From NCBI GenBank assembly GCA_017541145.1, contig JAFXZT010000137.1, positions 1 to 64,000 on the forward strand: a stretch of 64,000 nt of DNA, read 5' to 3'. The notes beneath the pieces are model-generated. The model saw only the letters and a list, made by a program, of their open reading frames with translations. It did no database searches and was not told the origin of the DNA. The translations under genes were made by a program, and so were the position numbers. This document shows, one piece after another, positions 1-8,936 of this stretch; the stretch's first letter is position 1; each line of letters begins with the position of its first letter. Source of the stretch: Bacteroidales bacterium (GTDB lineage: Bacteria; Bacteroidota; Bacteroidia; Bacteroidales; UBA3824).

Positions 1-72
1 AAGACTTGATTTTCGAATTTAGGACAGCTTATTCGGCAAAAGATTAACCCTTTGCAATTTATAATCAAAAAA

Positions 73-100
73 AAGCCCTCCAGGTATGTGTAGAGGGCTT
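73..100 (-). terminator. Rho-independent terminator, minus strand
   Basis: An 8-bp stem (AAGCCCTC at 73-80 with GAGGGCTT at 93-100) has a 12-nt loop. Read on the minus strand it is followed by eight T, the classic form. No gene can be assigned between it and the next terminator at 177-206, so it may be a backup site for the acidic protein gene or may end an unrecognised short transcript. I see nothing codable in positions 1-72. Confidence 0.6.
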
Positions 101-176
101 GGGAGCGTATTGTCAAATTTTTCTCGGACACTAATAAAAAATAATAAAAAATTCGATAAAAACATATATCAAAGAA

Positions 177-207
177 AAAGAGGAACTCCAAACGGAATTC
201 CTCTTTT
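177..207 (-). terminator. Hairpin terminator after the acidic protein gene
   Basis: The arms AAAGAGGAA-TCC and GGA-TTCCTCTTT pair with one mismatch around an AAAC loop. T/A tracts flank both sides, so it could act in either direction. It lies about 35 bp past the stop of the minus-strand gene at 240-698. Confidence 0.65.
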
Positions 208-239
208 TTATTTTCTCTTACTGACCTTACAACCGGCTA

Positions 240-698
240 TTAATAGTCGTAATAACTGTCAGAATAATTTTCATTATCGAGATAAGAGTCAATATCTTCA
301 TCGTCGAAGTCAGAAATTGTTGTGTAATTGTCAAAATCTTTGAATTCGTCGTTGTAGAATTTACTGTCGTCAATCTCATCATCATCAACCGCCTTTTTGT
401 TGGATTTTTTACGCGGTTTAATACCTTCGTCGAGATCATCATTGAAAACATCAAGATCATCATCATTCAATTCATCATCGAATTCGTCAAGGTCAAGATC
501 ATCAAAGTCTGCCTCTTCGATTTCGTCGTCGAATTTGTCCAACAAATTATCGTCGTCATCGCCGTCGAAATTTTCATCAAATTCGGCGTCCTCCTCAGCA
601 AGAGATTTTTTCTTAGCTTTAGCCTGATAATTTAATTCGCCATAGTTAGGCTCAGCAAACGTGCCATTGTTTGCTCCTTTGTTTTTCTCAAACTTCAT
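240..698 (-). CDS. Hypothetical very acidic protein
   Basis: This 152-residue protein is not recognised. After a basic N-terminus (about residues 1-35, with Asn and Lys), the rest is dominated by Asp and Glu in DDDDN, DELNDDDLD and similar runs, with a short basic island (KPRKKSNKK) in the middle and a Tyr/Asp-rich end. There is no signal peptide or membrane segment, so it is probably cytoplasmic and disordered. Two -7 promoter candidates lie upstream on the same strand (728-735 and 775-782), and a hairpin terminator lies downstream, which supports a real single-gene unit. Its composition would suit a nucleic-acid mimic or a chaperone or linker for basic partners, but nothing in the sequence decides this. 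Confidence 0.6.
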   Translation of the reverse strand: MKFEKNKGANNGTFAEPNYGELNYQAKAKKKSLAEEDAEFDENFDGDDDDNLLDKFDDEIEEADFDDLDLDEFDDELNDDDLDVFNDDLDEGIKPRKKSNKKAVDDDEIDDSKFYNDEFKDFDNYTTISDFDDEDIDSYLDNENYSDSYYDY

Positions 699-774
699 TT
701 TCGGTATTTTAATTTATCTTATAATATCAAACTTAGATTAATAATTCACAACTCGTATAGTTAGGAATTCATTG

Positions 775-782
775 CAAAGTTA
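775..782 (-). promoter_or_regulatory. Bacteroidota -7 element (TAACTTTG)
   Basis: CAAAGTTA on the plus strand reads TAACTTTG on the minus strand, matching TAnnTTTG. It lies 77 bp upstream of the acidic protein start. A second match, TAAGTTTG, is nearer the gene at 728-735. No clear -33 TTTG was found for either. Confidence 0.45.
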
Positions 783-905
783 CATTAAATAATGCTTATT
801 ATAGAACTTTTATAGCAAAAAAATTTCATTGCGTTTGCAAATCACTTAATATCAAAGCAAACACAGCGCAAAATTTTTGATGTTAAAAAAAAGACCTTAA
901 AAAGA

Positions 906-1379
906 TTATTTTTGAAAACCTACAAGAATACCCAAACAACCTTCCAATTTAAGGCTACTGCCTCCTTCAAAAGGTGTAATTTTCACTTTGATTTTCAGAT
1001 TCATCGTGTGATCCGGAGTAAACTCAAAGAAATTGAGACCGCTAACCGGCAAAACAGTACCATCAGAAGTTGTCATCATTTTTTCCTCAGCATCCTTACC
1101 GAAATTCTTGAATATCACTGTTTTGTCTTCTGTGATTGTGATCTCTTTGGCAAACATGTCCATACCGCAAACAGCAATCTTGTAGCTCTGACCCGCTAAA
1201 AATGTACGAGCCAATGTTACAGTTTCGCCCTCACTAACTACCGGAGACAAAAAATTGCCGTCCAAAATATAAGGCTCCAATTCGGACTCTGCAATAGTTT
1301 CGATATACTCGCGACACTGTGATTTGGCTGTAAGCTGAAATAATATAGTAAACAAGGCCAAAAACAATATTTTTTTCAT
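906..1379 (-). CDS. Small secreted protein, copy 1 of a duplicated pair
   Basis: A 157-residue exported protein with a signal peptide (hydrophobic residues 4-18, cleavage near AKSQ). The mature part is predicted beta-rich. It is homologous to the protein at 52068-52487: both contain an EGET/AGET-x-TF-x-GQSY/GSQY-K/R-IA-C block and end in a hydrophobic GILVGFQK/AILLIGFKN segment. It follows the lipoprotein gene 1417-2283 by 37 bp, and the other copy sits in the same order behind a homologous lipoprotein. The family is not recognised. It is probably periplasmic or surface exposed, and a beta-sandwich fold is an inference from composition only. Confidence 0.7.
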   Translation of the reverse strand: MKKILFLALFTILFQLTAKSQCREYIETIAESELEPYILDGNFLSPVVSEGETVTLARTFLAGQSYKIAVCGMDMFAKEITITEDKTVIFKNFGKDAEEKMMTTSDGTVLPVSGLNFFEFTPDHTMNLKIKVKITPFEGGSSLKLEGCLGILVGFQK

Positions 1380-1416
1380 ATCCTTATTAATTATCGTTGG
1401 TTAAATTTGTTAAAGA

Positions 1417-2283
1417 TTAAAACAATTGGGTAAAATTATTACGTAAATCAGTTACTGATGCGCAAAGATTTTCAAACGACTTCGCATTTATTTTGGAACC
1501 ATCTGCGCAATTAAATGTATTGCCCAACTCTGTTTTTATCGAGGCATAACAATTTTTCACTTTCTGAAGTTCATCAATTACAAAAGTGATATCATTATTG
1601 TAATCCACCGATACAAGCATATTAAGCAAATCATCAAACACAAGTCCCTGTTCTACAATCGCTTTGGTAAGCTCAGGATTGCTGAGCGCATCACCGTTGG
1701 ACAATTGAGCCGAAATATAAAGACTTTCTACCCACATGCCCAAAGCAATCATCGTTGCAGTTGGTTTCTTACTGTTTTCCTTTAATAACGCATCAGAATG
1801 CAAAAACGTTTGTGAGACGATCTTTTTTAACATTTCTTTATTTTGTATATTTTCCTCCATATCACGCAACTTCCTCTCCATCAGCGAATCCGATACTTCC
1901 AACGTAGAAGCCAGCTCCTTGATGCAATCCAAATACTTGAGAGCAATTTGCTGCTGATTGAAATAAATGGAGTAACTAAGATCGGCTCCATAAATACCCA
2001 AATTGATAGCTGCGGCCTTATTTGTTGAATACCGTACTCCCAATTCTGTCTTATGAAGAATCTCCAAATTGTAATCCACTCCGGTCGTTTGGATAATATA
2101 CGCTATTTCCAAAGGCGACGGCAATGAATAATAAACCTCTGACCCATTGTGGTTTGTCACACGCTCACGGGCTGCCTGTCTCATATCCCTTTTCGACTTT
2201 TGACTTGTATCGGCGCCTCCGCACGAACTCAAAAGCAATAGGACTACAGACAATATTGATATTGAAATTTTAATTTTTCCCAT
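1417..2283 (-). CDS. Lipoprotein, copy 1 of a duplicated pair
   Basis: A 288-residue lipoprotein: the signal peptide ends in LLLLSSC, giving a lipobox Cys near residue 21. The rest looks alpha-helical. It shares with the 307-residue lipoprotein at 52530-53453 the block L/VPSPL-x(n)-LGIYGADLSY (NIGIYGADLGY in the other), a central W/GGW-x-E-L/G-LY-I/L segment, and a long helical C-terminus. No enzyme motif is visible. It is the first gene of a two-gene unit with the small secreted protein downstream, driven by a TATCTTTG promoter at 2362-2369. The function is unknown. Repetition of the same gene order elsewhere suggests that the two products work together in the envelope. Confidence 0.75.
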   Translation of the reverse strand: MGKIKISISILSVVLLLLSSCGGADTSQKSKRDMRQAARERVTNHNGSEVYYSLPSPLEIAYIIQTTGVDYNLEILHKTELGVRYSTNKAAAINLGIYGADLSYSIYFNQQQIALKYLDCIKELASTLEVSDSLMERKLRDMEENIQNKEMLKKIVSQTFLHSDALLKENSKKPTATMIALGMWVESLYISAQLSNGDALSNPELTKAIVEQGLVFDDLLNMLVSVDYNNDITFVIDELQKVKNCYASIKTELGNTFNCADGSKINAKSFENLCASVTDLRNNFTQLF

Positions 2284-2361
2284 TTGCTAAAATTCTAATT
2301 ATCAAATATTTTTTTTATTTTTTTATTTTAACGTGCAATTCTCAAGCCAAAATTCATTCCA

Positions 2362-2369
2362 CAAAGATA
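2362..2369 (-). promoter_or_regulatory. -7 element (TATCTTTG) for the lipoprotein pair
   Basis: CAAAGATA on the plus strand gives TATCTTTG on the minus strand, a match to TAnnTTTG, with a leader of about 75 nt to the ATG at 2283. A plus-strand element lies 63 bp away, making this a divergent promoter region. Confidence 0.55.
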
Positions 2370-2432
2370 ATATTTTCTCAATGAAAAATATATCATTTCA
2401 CTATTTTTTTTACTCTCATCAAGATTTTTTTT

Positions 2433-2440
2433 TAGCTTTG
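2433..2440 (+). promoter_or_regulatory. -7 element (TAGCTTTG) for the HEAT-like gene
   Basis: TAGCTTTG matches TAnnTTTG and lies 31 bp before the ATG at 2472. A T-rich tract lies upstream in place of a clear -33 TTTG. Confidence 0.55.
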
Positions 2441-2471
2441 CACTTGTTAATCAATCATACTTTATACAGAT

Positions 2472-3008
2472 ATGGAGAACGCTGAAAAAAAACTTTTCTT
2501 GCAAAAACTTGCAAACGAAGATGATAATCAATTAGTTAGCACTCTGCATTACTTCAGAGAAAACGGCGATGTATCACTATTGCCTCAAGTTTTGGAACTG
2601 CTTACAAGCGACAGATCCGACGACTTGAAAAACTCAATTCTCGAACTTGTTGCTGATATCAAAACTCAGGACGCGGCAATGATGGCTTTTGATTTCATGT
2701 ACCATACCCAAAACATGCAAATTAAAAAGGCTATGATTGCAACTCTCTGGCAATCAGGTCAAAATTTCTCCGACAAGGCTGAAGATATCGTTGATCTTAT
2801 GCTATTGTTCAATGAATTTGAACCCGCTTTCGATTCGTATACTCTCCTCGAAAACTGCGCTGAAAATATTCCGCAAGAAATTGCTTCTAATTTATTCGAC
2901 AAAATTAAAAATGCGGAATCTTTTGCAGACGACTCTCTGAAAGGCATTTACGAATCAGCAAAAGCGCATTTGCTAAAAATTGCAACCGGAAGAGTGGAAG
3001 ATTACTAA
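2472..3008 (+). CDS. HEAT-repeat-like helical protein
   Basis: A 178-residue cytoplasmic protein without signal peptide or membrane segment. It is nearly all helix, and paired helices such as LPQVLELLTSDRSDDLKNSILELVADIK and AMIATLWQSG resemble HEAT-type repeats, which usually act as protein-binding scaffolds. It is a single-gene unit with its own -7 promoter and a hairpin downstream. Similar small HEAT-like proteins of unknown role occur in Bacteroidota (family knowledge). No partner is indicated by its neighbours, which are on the opposite strand. Confidence 0.65.
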   Translation: MENAEKKLFLQKLANEDDNQLVSTLHYFRENGDVSLLPQVLELLTSDRSDDLKNSILELVADIKTQDAAMMAFDFMYHTQNMQIKKAMIATLWQSGQNFSDKAEDIVDLMLLFNEFEPAFDSYTLLENCAENIPQEIASNLFDKIKNAESFADDSLKGIYESAKAHLLKIATGRVEDY

Positions 3009-3016
3009 TAATATTA

Positions 3017-3051
3017 AAGGCGGAGTTTTCTATAAAGAAAAATTCCGCCTT
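3017..3051 (+). terminator. Hairpin after the HEAT-like gene
   Basis: AAGGCGGA (3017-3024) pairs with TCCGCCTT (3044-3051), and the stem extends inward through a G-T pair and TTTT/AAAA. The following T tract is weak, so termination is likely but not certain. Confidence 0.55.
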
Positions 3052-3115
3052 ATGTATACTATTTTAGAAATTAATTTGTTAACTTCGTATAACCAATCTA
3101 CCAAAATTTGCTTTC

Positions 3116-3589
3116 CTATTTTTTCCAACTGTTGAACGGATGTTTGGAAAGCTCTGAATTGTAATACCTTGGATCGCCGGTTACTTCCTCGCCCAAAAAC
3201 GATGGAATATCAAATTGTTGACTTTCGTTAGGCAATTCAATTTCAGCGAGCAAAAGACCTTCGTTAGCTCCGTAAAACTCGTCAATCTCAATTACAAGAT
3301 TTCCGTGATTTACAATATACCTTGTTTTTTCGATTGCACCCGGCTCACAAATTCTAAGCATCTCGTTTGCCTCACTTGCCGGTATTTCATACTCCCACTC
3401 ATTTCTGGTGATATCAGTATTTTGAATCGAACTTTTTATTGTAACATAACCCTTGTCACCTTTTATTCTGATTCTTACAGATTTTTCCGGTGAAGAATAC
3501 AAGTAACCTTGTACAATATAAGTACTACATGTTGCAAGATGTTTAAACTCGCCTATCACCAGAAATTTTCTTTCAATTTCGTAAGCCAT
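3116..3589 (-). CDS. CYTH domain protein (triphosphate-binding tunnel fold)
   Basis: A 157-residue protein starting MAYEIERKFLV, which carries the defining E-x-E-x-K signature (E4, E6, K8). Arg/Lys-rich strands follow (VRIRIKGDKGYVTIKSS), then a C-terminal acidic strand set (LVIEIDEF, LLLAEIELP). In known CYTH enzymes these residues line a tunnel that binds metal and triphosphates; members include inorganic triphosphatases, thiamine triphosphatase and class IV adenylate cyclase. The substrate here cannot be told. I chose the ATG at 3589 because the signature starts directly after it; a longer reading from 3643 would overlap the phosphatase gene upstream. It lies 37 bp behind that phosphatase gene and is probably cotranscribed. 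Confidence 0.85.
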   Translation of the reverse strand: MAYEIERKFLVIGEFKHLATCSTYIVQGYLYSSPEKSVRIRIKGDKGYVTIKSSIQNTDITRNEWEYEIPASEANEMLRICEPGAIEKTRYIVNHGNLVIEIDEFYGANEGLLLAEIELPNESQQFDIPSFLGEEVTGDPRYYNSELSKHPFNSWKK

Positions 3590-3626
3590 TTTTTTGAGTA
3601 TACTTGTTATTATTCGTTGTTTTTTT

Positions 3627-6404
3627 TTAAACTCTAATGCCAATTACAATGATATCATCCAACTGAGTATAAGTTTCGCCAATCCAAGTTTCGTGAGTAT
3701 CCTGCACGATTCTTTCCTGACGTTTCATCGAGTAAGAATTCATATCAAGAAGCATCTTTTCAAAATTCTTAGTAAGGAACTTTCTGCCGTTTTCACCGCC
3801 GAACTGGTCGATATATCCGTCAGAAGTAAGATAAAAACTATCGCCTTTTCTCAATTGATAAGAGGTTTGCGAGAATTTCTCTTTCTCTCTTACAAAGACA
3901 CCAATCGGCATCGGGTCAGCAGGCATAACTGTAAGTTTCAAATAACCGCCGATACTCTCACGCAAAAATTCAGGTTTTGCAAGATTTTCCTTCGCCTTAT
4001 CCTCTTCATTATGAGAAAAACGCTGTACAAGAAAACCGTTGTTGTTAGCACCTGAAAATGTTAACACGTTGGTTTTGAGATTAAATTTCACAAACGACAA
4101 GTCCATACCGTCTTTTTGTGATGAATTTATAGAATCTTGGTGCAAAGCTTTTTTAACTTCCTTACGAAGATTAGTTAAAATCTCAGCAGGTTCCAAAACA
4201 TTTCGTTCAGTTACAATTTTGTTGAAAAGCGAAACTCCCAACATACTCATAAATGCGCCCGGAACGCCGTGACCTGTACAATCGGCAGCTACGATATAAA
4301 CATAATTTTCGTTGTCACTGTAAAACCAATAATAGTCGCCGCTGACAATATCTCTCGGACGGAAAAACAAGAAATAATCGAAATTAAACGCAGACAAAAA
4401 TGTAGGCGACGGACAAACCGCAGTCTGAATACGTTTAGCGTAAACAATTGAATCAGTGATAGATTTATTGGCTTTTTCGATAATTTCCTTCTGTCTTGAA
4501 AGTTCGTTGTTGATTGTCATAATCTCGTTGTTGGCAAGCATGAGGTTTTCCTTCTGAACCGTAATTTCCTCATTTTTCATCACAAGATCGGCATTCTGCA
4601 TTTCAATCTTGTTTTGCTGCTCTTTCAACTGCTTGTTCTTCTTTCTCATCAAGATGAACACGATTATAAAGAATATCAACATCGCCAACGCCATGAAAAT
4701 GATAAGCTGCATTTGTCTTGCAGTTTTCTGTTGGTTGGCAATTGTCATTTCCTGATTTTTCTTCTGTTGTTCGAGAAGTTCAATTTCGTTTTGACGCTCT
4801 TTTTCCTCAGCCTCTTTTCTTGCAAGTTCCAACTCGTCATTTTTACGTTGCTGCTGAAGTTGCTGAATTTCATTTTCACGTTTCAAGGCTTCTTGCTGTT
4901 GACGAGCCAAAGCAAGTGACTGCTCGATACGTTTTTTCTCCATCTCTTGGATTTCATAATTCTTGTTCAACAATTCAATCTCCTTCTGACGAGCTTCCGC
5001 CAAAAGTTGCAACTGTTTGTTGGACAATTCAGAAATCTCTTCATCTACAAGACTTTGTTGAAATTTTTTCTCGGCATCAGTCAACTCTTTCAAATCCTGT
5101 GCGCGATCGCGATCTAACAACTGCTGCCTAACCTGAGCCGAATCTCTAAGAGAAAGATACTTCTTATAATACTCAGTAGCTTTCTTGTCCTCGCCTTTAG
5201 CTTCAAGAATTTTGTTGTAAGTCTGATAAACAGCTTTACGAAGTTCACCATCATCATCACCACCCTCAGCAGCTACTTTTTCGGCATCTTCCACAGCACT
5301 AATTGCATAAAACTCAGCATTATGCAAATCTTGATCTTTATAATAAATCAATGCAATAATATTATTAACTGTAGCTGCATCATAAATTTGATTGTATCTT
5401 TGACGCAAATCAGCTGCTTTCTGAAGGTTTGCGATTGCCTGCTCATTGTCATTCATATTTTGATAACACAAACCAAGACTCGTATAAGTGCCGGCATTGA
5501 GTTTTTCATCGTTTGATACTGAATTATCCGAAGCCAACAATTGTTTGTAATATTTTACAGCCTTGTCATATTTATGAATGCAAACATAACAATATGCTAC
5601 ATTGTTTAACGCATTAAGCGACTCTTTGATATTGTTATGTTGTGTACAAAGATTATAAAGTTCATAATTTGACTTGTAAACCTTATCATAATCTTTTTCT
5701 TTTTGATAAACCTCATTCAAACGTTGGTAAACCATTTTAGTATTTTGCCAATCGTTTCTCTCTTTGTATTTTTCAAGCAGATACTCGTAATACTTAACAG
5801 CCTCGGCATTATTACCAAGCATTGATTCACAAGTAGCAAGATATCTGGAATTTTCTATAATTTTATCATCTTTTTGTAAATTTTTATAAACTGCAAGAGC
5901 CTCATTGAAACTTTCAGAAGCTCTTTGATAATGTTGACGGTAGAAATAAACCAAACCGATTTGAGTAACAATATCGGCGTCGGTTTCTTTATCCGGATTT
6001 TTTTCAAGCACTTTTCGTGCGGAAAGATAACTTTCGATAGATTTGATAGGTTCGTCAACAGTAATATAAACTTGTCCCAACAAAAGATAATCGCTCAACA
6101 ACACAGAATAATCTTTGCTGTTTTTAGCCAAGGTAACAGATTTTTGTGCTGCTTCTATAAGCTTTTGATATGTAGCACCTTGTTGCAATGGAGATTGCGT
6201 TCTTACCAACAATTGATACTTGTTGGCAAGCTCAAGGTACAAGCCTGACAATTTTCTGGTGTCGGTTTCTTTTGATATCAAATTCAACAAACTATCTCGT
6301 TCACGAACAATTTTCGCATTCGTCTGAGCGAATGAACTCAGGCTTGCTACAACCATTGTGAATATCAAAAGCGAAATTTTTATATAGTTAAATAGTCTCA
6401 GCAT
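3627..6404 (-). CDS. TPR/coiled-coil membrane SpoIIE-type PP2C phosphatase
   Basis: 925 residues with this layout: signal peptide (1-26), TPR-like helical repeats in the periplasm (about 35-430), a Gln/Glu-rich coiled coil (about 430-560), one membrane helix (about 565-587), a second coiled coil (590-650), and a cytoplasmic SpoIIE/PP2C domain (about 665-925). The domain shows RPRDIVSGDYYW and AADCTGHGVPGAFMSMLG, the metal-binding Asp/Gly motifs of the family. Such proteins dephosphorylate Ser/Thr on STAS-like or SiaC-like partners (family knowledge), here presumably in response to an envelope signal sensed by the TPR part. The kinase and substrate are not adjacent; the SiaC-domain protein at 46739-47311 is a candidate substrate by family logic only. 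Confidence 0.9.
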   Translation of the reverse strand: MLRLFNYIKISLLIFTMVVASLSSFAQTNAKIVRERDSLLNLISKETDTRKLSGLYLELANKYQLLVRTQSPLQQGATYQKLIEAAQKSVTLAKNSKDYSVLLSDYLLLGQVYITVDEPIKSIESYLSARKVLEKNPDKETDADIVTQIGLVYFYRQHYQRASESFNEALAVYKNLQKDDKIIENSRYLATCESMLGNNAEAVKYYEYLLEKYKERNDWQNTKMVYQRLNEVYQKEKDYDKVYKSNYELYNLCTQHNNIKESLNALNNVAYCYVCIHKYDKAVKYYKQLLASDNSVSNDEKLNAGTYTSLGLCYQNMNDNEQAIANLQKAADLRQRYNQIYDAATVNNIIALIYYKDQDLHNAEFYAISAVEDAEKVAAEGGDDDGELRKAVYQTYNKILEAKGEDKKATEYYKKYLSLRDSAQVRQQLLDRDRAQDLKELTDAEKKFQQSLVDEEISELSNKQLQLLAEARQKEIELLNKNYEIQEMEKKRIEQSLALARQQQEALKRENEIQQLQQQRKNDELELARKEAEEKERQNEIELLEQQKKNQEMTIANQQKTARQMQLIIFMALAMLIFFIIVFILMRKKNKQLKEQQNKIEMQNADLVMKNEEITVQKENLMLANNEIMTINNELSRQKEIIEKANKSITDSIVYAKRIQTAVCPSPTFLSAFNFDYFLFFRPRDIVSGDYYWFYSDNENYVYIVAADCTGHGVPGAFMSMLGVSLFNKIVTERNVLEPAEILTNLRKEVKKALHQDSINSSQKDGMDLSFVKFNLKTNVLTFSGANNNGFLVQRFSHNEEDKAKENLAKPEFLRESIGGYLKLTVMPADPMPIGVFVREKEKFSQTSYQLRKGDSFYLTSDGYIDQFGGENGRKFLTKNFEKMLLDMNSYSMKRQERIVQDTHETWIGETYTQLDDIIVIGIRV

Positions 6405-6494
6405 TTTTAGAGAATAGTATACGTTTGTTCTTTTACAAATTAAGTTCCATTTTTTTGTTTTTCCTCAAATTCTCTAATTATTTTTCAAAAAACT

Positions 6495-8936
6495 CTAAAA
6501 ACCATAAGTCACACCAACCGTAAATGTCCTCAACATCTGCGGATTATAGGGCAAATCAATATCCATTTCAAATGAGTCCATTCCGCCGTAAAGATTATTC
6601 GTTACGTTTTGTACTTTGAACAAAGCGGAAACTTTCTTGGCAAGTTTGGCACTAAGTACCACATCCAAAGTATAATAACTCGGACTCCAGAAATATATAT
6701 TATCTACACCTTGATAATATTTTCTCGCAAATTTGCTGCAATAAATATTATCTAATCTCATGTGCATGATTTTCCAAAAATCGAAGTCAACAGATACTTG
6801 TGCCATTGTTTTCGGTACTCCACGTACGAAATTTTCTTTGAAATACTCTTCTTCAATAGCATCATTATTTGACAAGTATTCGTAACCTTTTGATAATGTA
6901 ACAGCCGCTGAAAAATTCAAACGCATCGGCTTGTAAACATCTTTCATTACACCAATAAACTGCAAACCATAAAGTTTGGTTTTAGCATTCTCTTTGTTGG
7001 TGAAAGCACGAGTAAACACACGGTCTTTCTTAGAGTTTGTCCAATCGGAAACGCCCACCGGAGTATATCCGTCAACAAGAACTCCCGCCGCGTATGCAGA
7101 AGTAAGCGGCACCCAATCTCGAACCAACGGATCTTTTACGGTATTGGTATATCCGACAATTTCAGCATAATTGGTCTTGTTGAAATAGTAACGCAAACCA
7201 ACCTCGGTAGACGACACATGCTCCGGTTTCAACTCTTTTACAGACGGAATATGGTGATAAGCCACGTATGTTTTTCCACCCAAAGTCATCGGAATCGCTA
7301 CTGTATAATATTCTTGATTTCCTGACGGCGACTTATATGCGTAACCTTGTGAAGCTCTGAATGTAAGCTTTTTGGTAACTTTCCAAAGTGCAGCAATACG
7401 CGGATTAAACGAACCGCCCCAACGTGAATTGTAATCGTATCTAAGTCCGCCGGTAAATGATACCGAACCTATTGAATAATCTGCCTGCAAATATGTTCCG
7501 GTCTGCCAAAATCTATACGGATAGATACCAAACTGTCCCAAAATAGTATCATTACTATTAAGTGTTCTACCAAAAATTTTGTAAGAATCATAATCTACTT
7601 TGTGCTCATTATCAGTAGTTTTCGGCAAAACGCCTGAATATTGGTAAGAAAAACCGCCATTCAAGAAAAACTTATCTGAACCTTTCCAACTGATATTTTC
7701 TTCAAAACCGAGGTCATCACTTGCGCCCCAATAATAAAGATACTCAGGATTCCAGTTAACACTGCGGCAAGAATTTTTGTCCACTCTATAATTAATAAAG
7801 TGTAATATCGTATTTGACGAAAAATTGTTCTTTGTAAAATCAGTTGACAAAACATAACGCTGAACGTACTCGCCTGACAACGCATGATTGTCTTCATAAT
7901 TATAAGTGAAAGGACTATTACCGTGATTAGTATAATCCATACGATGCAAAAGATTGTAAGAAAATGAAAAAATTCCATATTTCAATTCAAAACCGAGTTG
8001 AGATCCCGATTGAGGTCTGTCGCACATCGCAGGTTTGTAAAATCCGTCGTTCATAGATCCGTCATGAACATCGTTACCTTCATAATTTATAAAGTAATAC
8101 ATCATGTCAGAAAAGAAACTGCTGTATTTTGCAAAAGCCTCAGGAGTTACCATACTCGGCGAAATTTTATAAGTATTACCGTCGGAAGCATTCATTTCTA
8201 CATAATCACTCGTCTGAAAAATATAGTTCCAACGATTGTAAATACTGTAAGTTTCGTCCGGAAGATTCATTTTGTCAACATCAAGATTAGAACCGTAGAA
8301 ACTCAATTGGGCAACGTGCTTTCCGTGACCGATTTTTGTACCGGTATTAAAATTAACGTACCTTTTGCCGCCGGTTCCCACCATCAAATCAGCAGAAGAA
8401 AAATCCTTCTGTTCCGGTGTCATCGTAACAATATTTATAACACCACCGCACGCATCGTTACCGTAAGACGCCGATGCCGGACCGTAAATAATTTCAATCC
8501 ACTTTGCCTGACGAATCGGAAGATTAGCGCCCAAAGCCATGCCGGTCATACCGGAAGCCTTGATATCCACATCGTTAACAAGAATCTTAGTATAAATATT
8601 ACCGGTCATACCTCGCTGAATAAAACCCTCACCCAACTCATAGTTAGCAGGCTGCGAAACGCGGATTCCCGGTACATTTTTTAATACATCACAAAGTGTA
8701 ATATATCCGTGATTAATGATTTCATCGTGAGATATGATGTAAAGAGTAACAGGCAATTCATCAGCACTTTTCATGGAACGCGCTGCACGAATCACTTGTT
8801 TTTTTTCAGTCTGATCTTCAATAATATTGGCAGAACCCAAGATGTCACGCTCAATAATTTGATCGAAATCGTCATATTGCGCCTTTGCTGAAAAAGCCGC
8901 AACTATCAGAAATACAAACAAATATAATTTCTTCAT
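6495..8936 (-). CDS. TonB-dependent outer-membrane receptor
   Basis: 813 residues with signal peptide (cleavage near AKAQ), a plug domain at about 50-180 (LPVTLYIISHDEI, LKNVPGIRVSQ, IEIIYGPASASYGNDACGGVINIVT) and a beta-barrel of about 620 residues ending in VGVTYGF with a terminal Phe. It imports a ligand across the outer membrane using TonB-ExbBD energy. There is no carboxypeptidase-like N-terminal domain and no SusD neighbour, so it is not a typical glycan-utilisation SusC. Plug and barrel resemble siderophore, cobalamin or colicin-type receptors more than SusC, but the ligand is unknown. The gene stands alone between the phosphatase and the divergent parA. Confidence 0.9.
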   Translation of the reverse strand: MKKLYLFVFLIVAAFSAKAQYDDFDQIIERDILGSANIIEDQTEKKQVIRAARSMKSADELPVTLYIISHDEIINHGYITLCDVLKNVPGIRVSQPANYELGEGFIQRGMTGNIYTKILVNDVDIKASGMTGMALGANLPIRQAKWIEIIYGPASASYGNDACGGVINIVTMTPEQKDFSSADLMVGTGGKRYVNFNTGTKIGHGKHVAQLSFYGSNLDVDKMNLPDETYSIYNRWNYIFQTSDYVEMNASDGNTYKISPSMVTPEAFAKYSSFFSDMMYYFINYEGNDVHDGSMNDGFYKPAMCDRPQSGSQLGFELKYGIFSFSYNLLHRMDYTNHGNSPFTYNYEDNHALSGEYVQRYVLSTDFTKNNFSSNTILHFINYRVDKNSCRSVNWNPEYLYYWGASDDLGFEENISWKGSDKFFLNGGFSYQYSGVLPKTTDNEHKVDYDSYKIFGRTLNSNDTILGQFGIYPYRFWQTGTYLQADYSIGSVSFTGGLRYDYNSRWGGSFNPRIAALWKVTKKLTFRASQGYAYKSPSGNQEYYTVAIPMTLGGKTYVAYHHIPSVKELKPEHVSSTEVGLRYYFNKTNYAEIVGYTNTVKDPLVRDWVPLTSAYAAGVLVDGYTPVGVSDWTNSKKDRVFTRAFTNKENAKTKLYGLQFIGVMKDVYKPMRLNFSAAVTLSKGYEYLSNNDAIEEEYFKENFVRGVPKTMAQVSVDFDFWKIMHMRLDNIYCSKFARKYYQGVDNIYFWSPSYYTLDVVLSAKLAKKVSALFKVQNVTNNLYGGMDSFEMDIDLPYNPQMLRTFTVGVTYGF

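Noticed and set aside
3590..3643. N-terminal extension of the CYTH protein
   Set aside because: The ExExK signature starts right after the ATG at 3589, and the extension overlaps the upstream phosphatase gene.
7998..8684. Long open frame on the plus strand inside the TonB receptor gene
   Set aside because: It is antisense to a receptor gene with strong family motifs, has no promoter or recognisable domain, and its composition is that of a complementary shadow.
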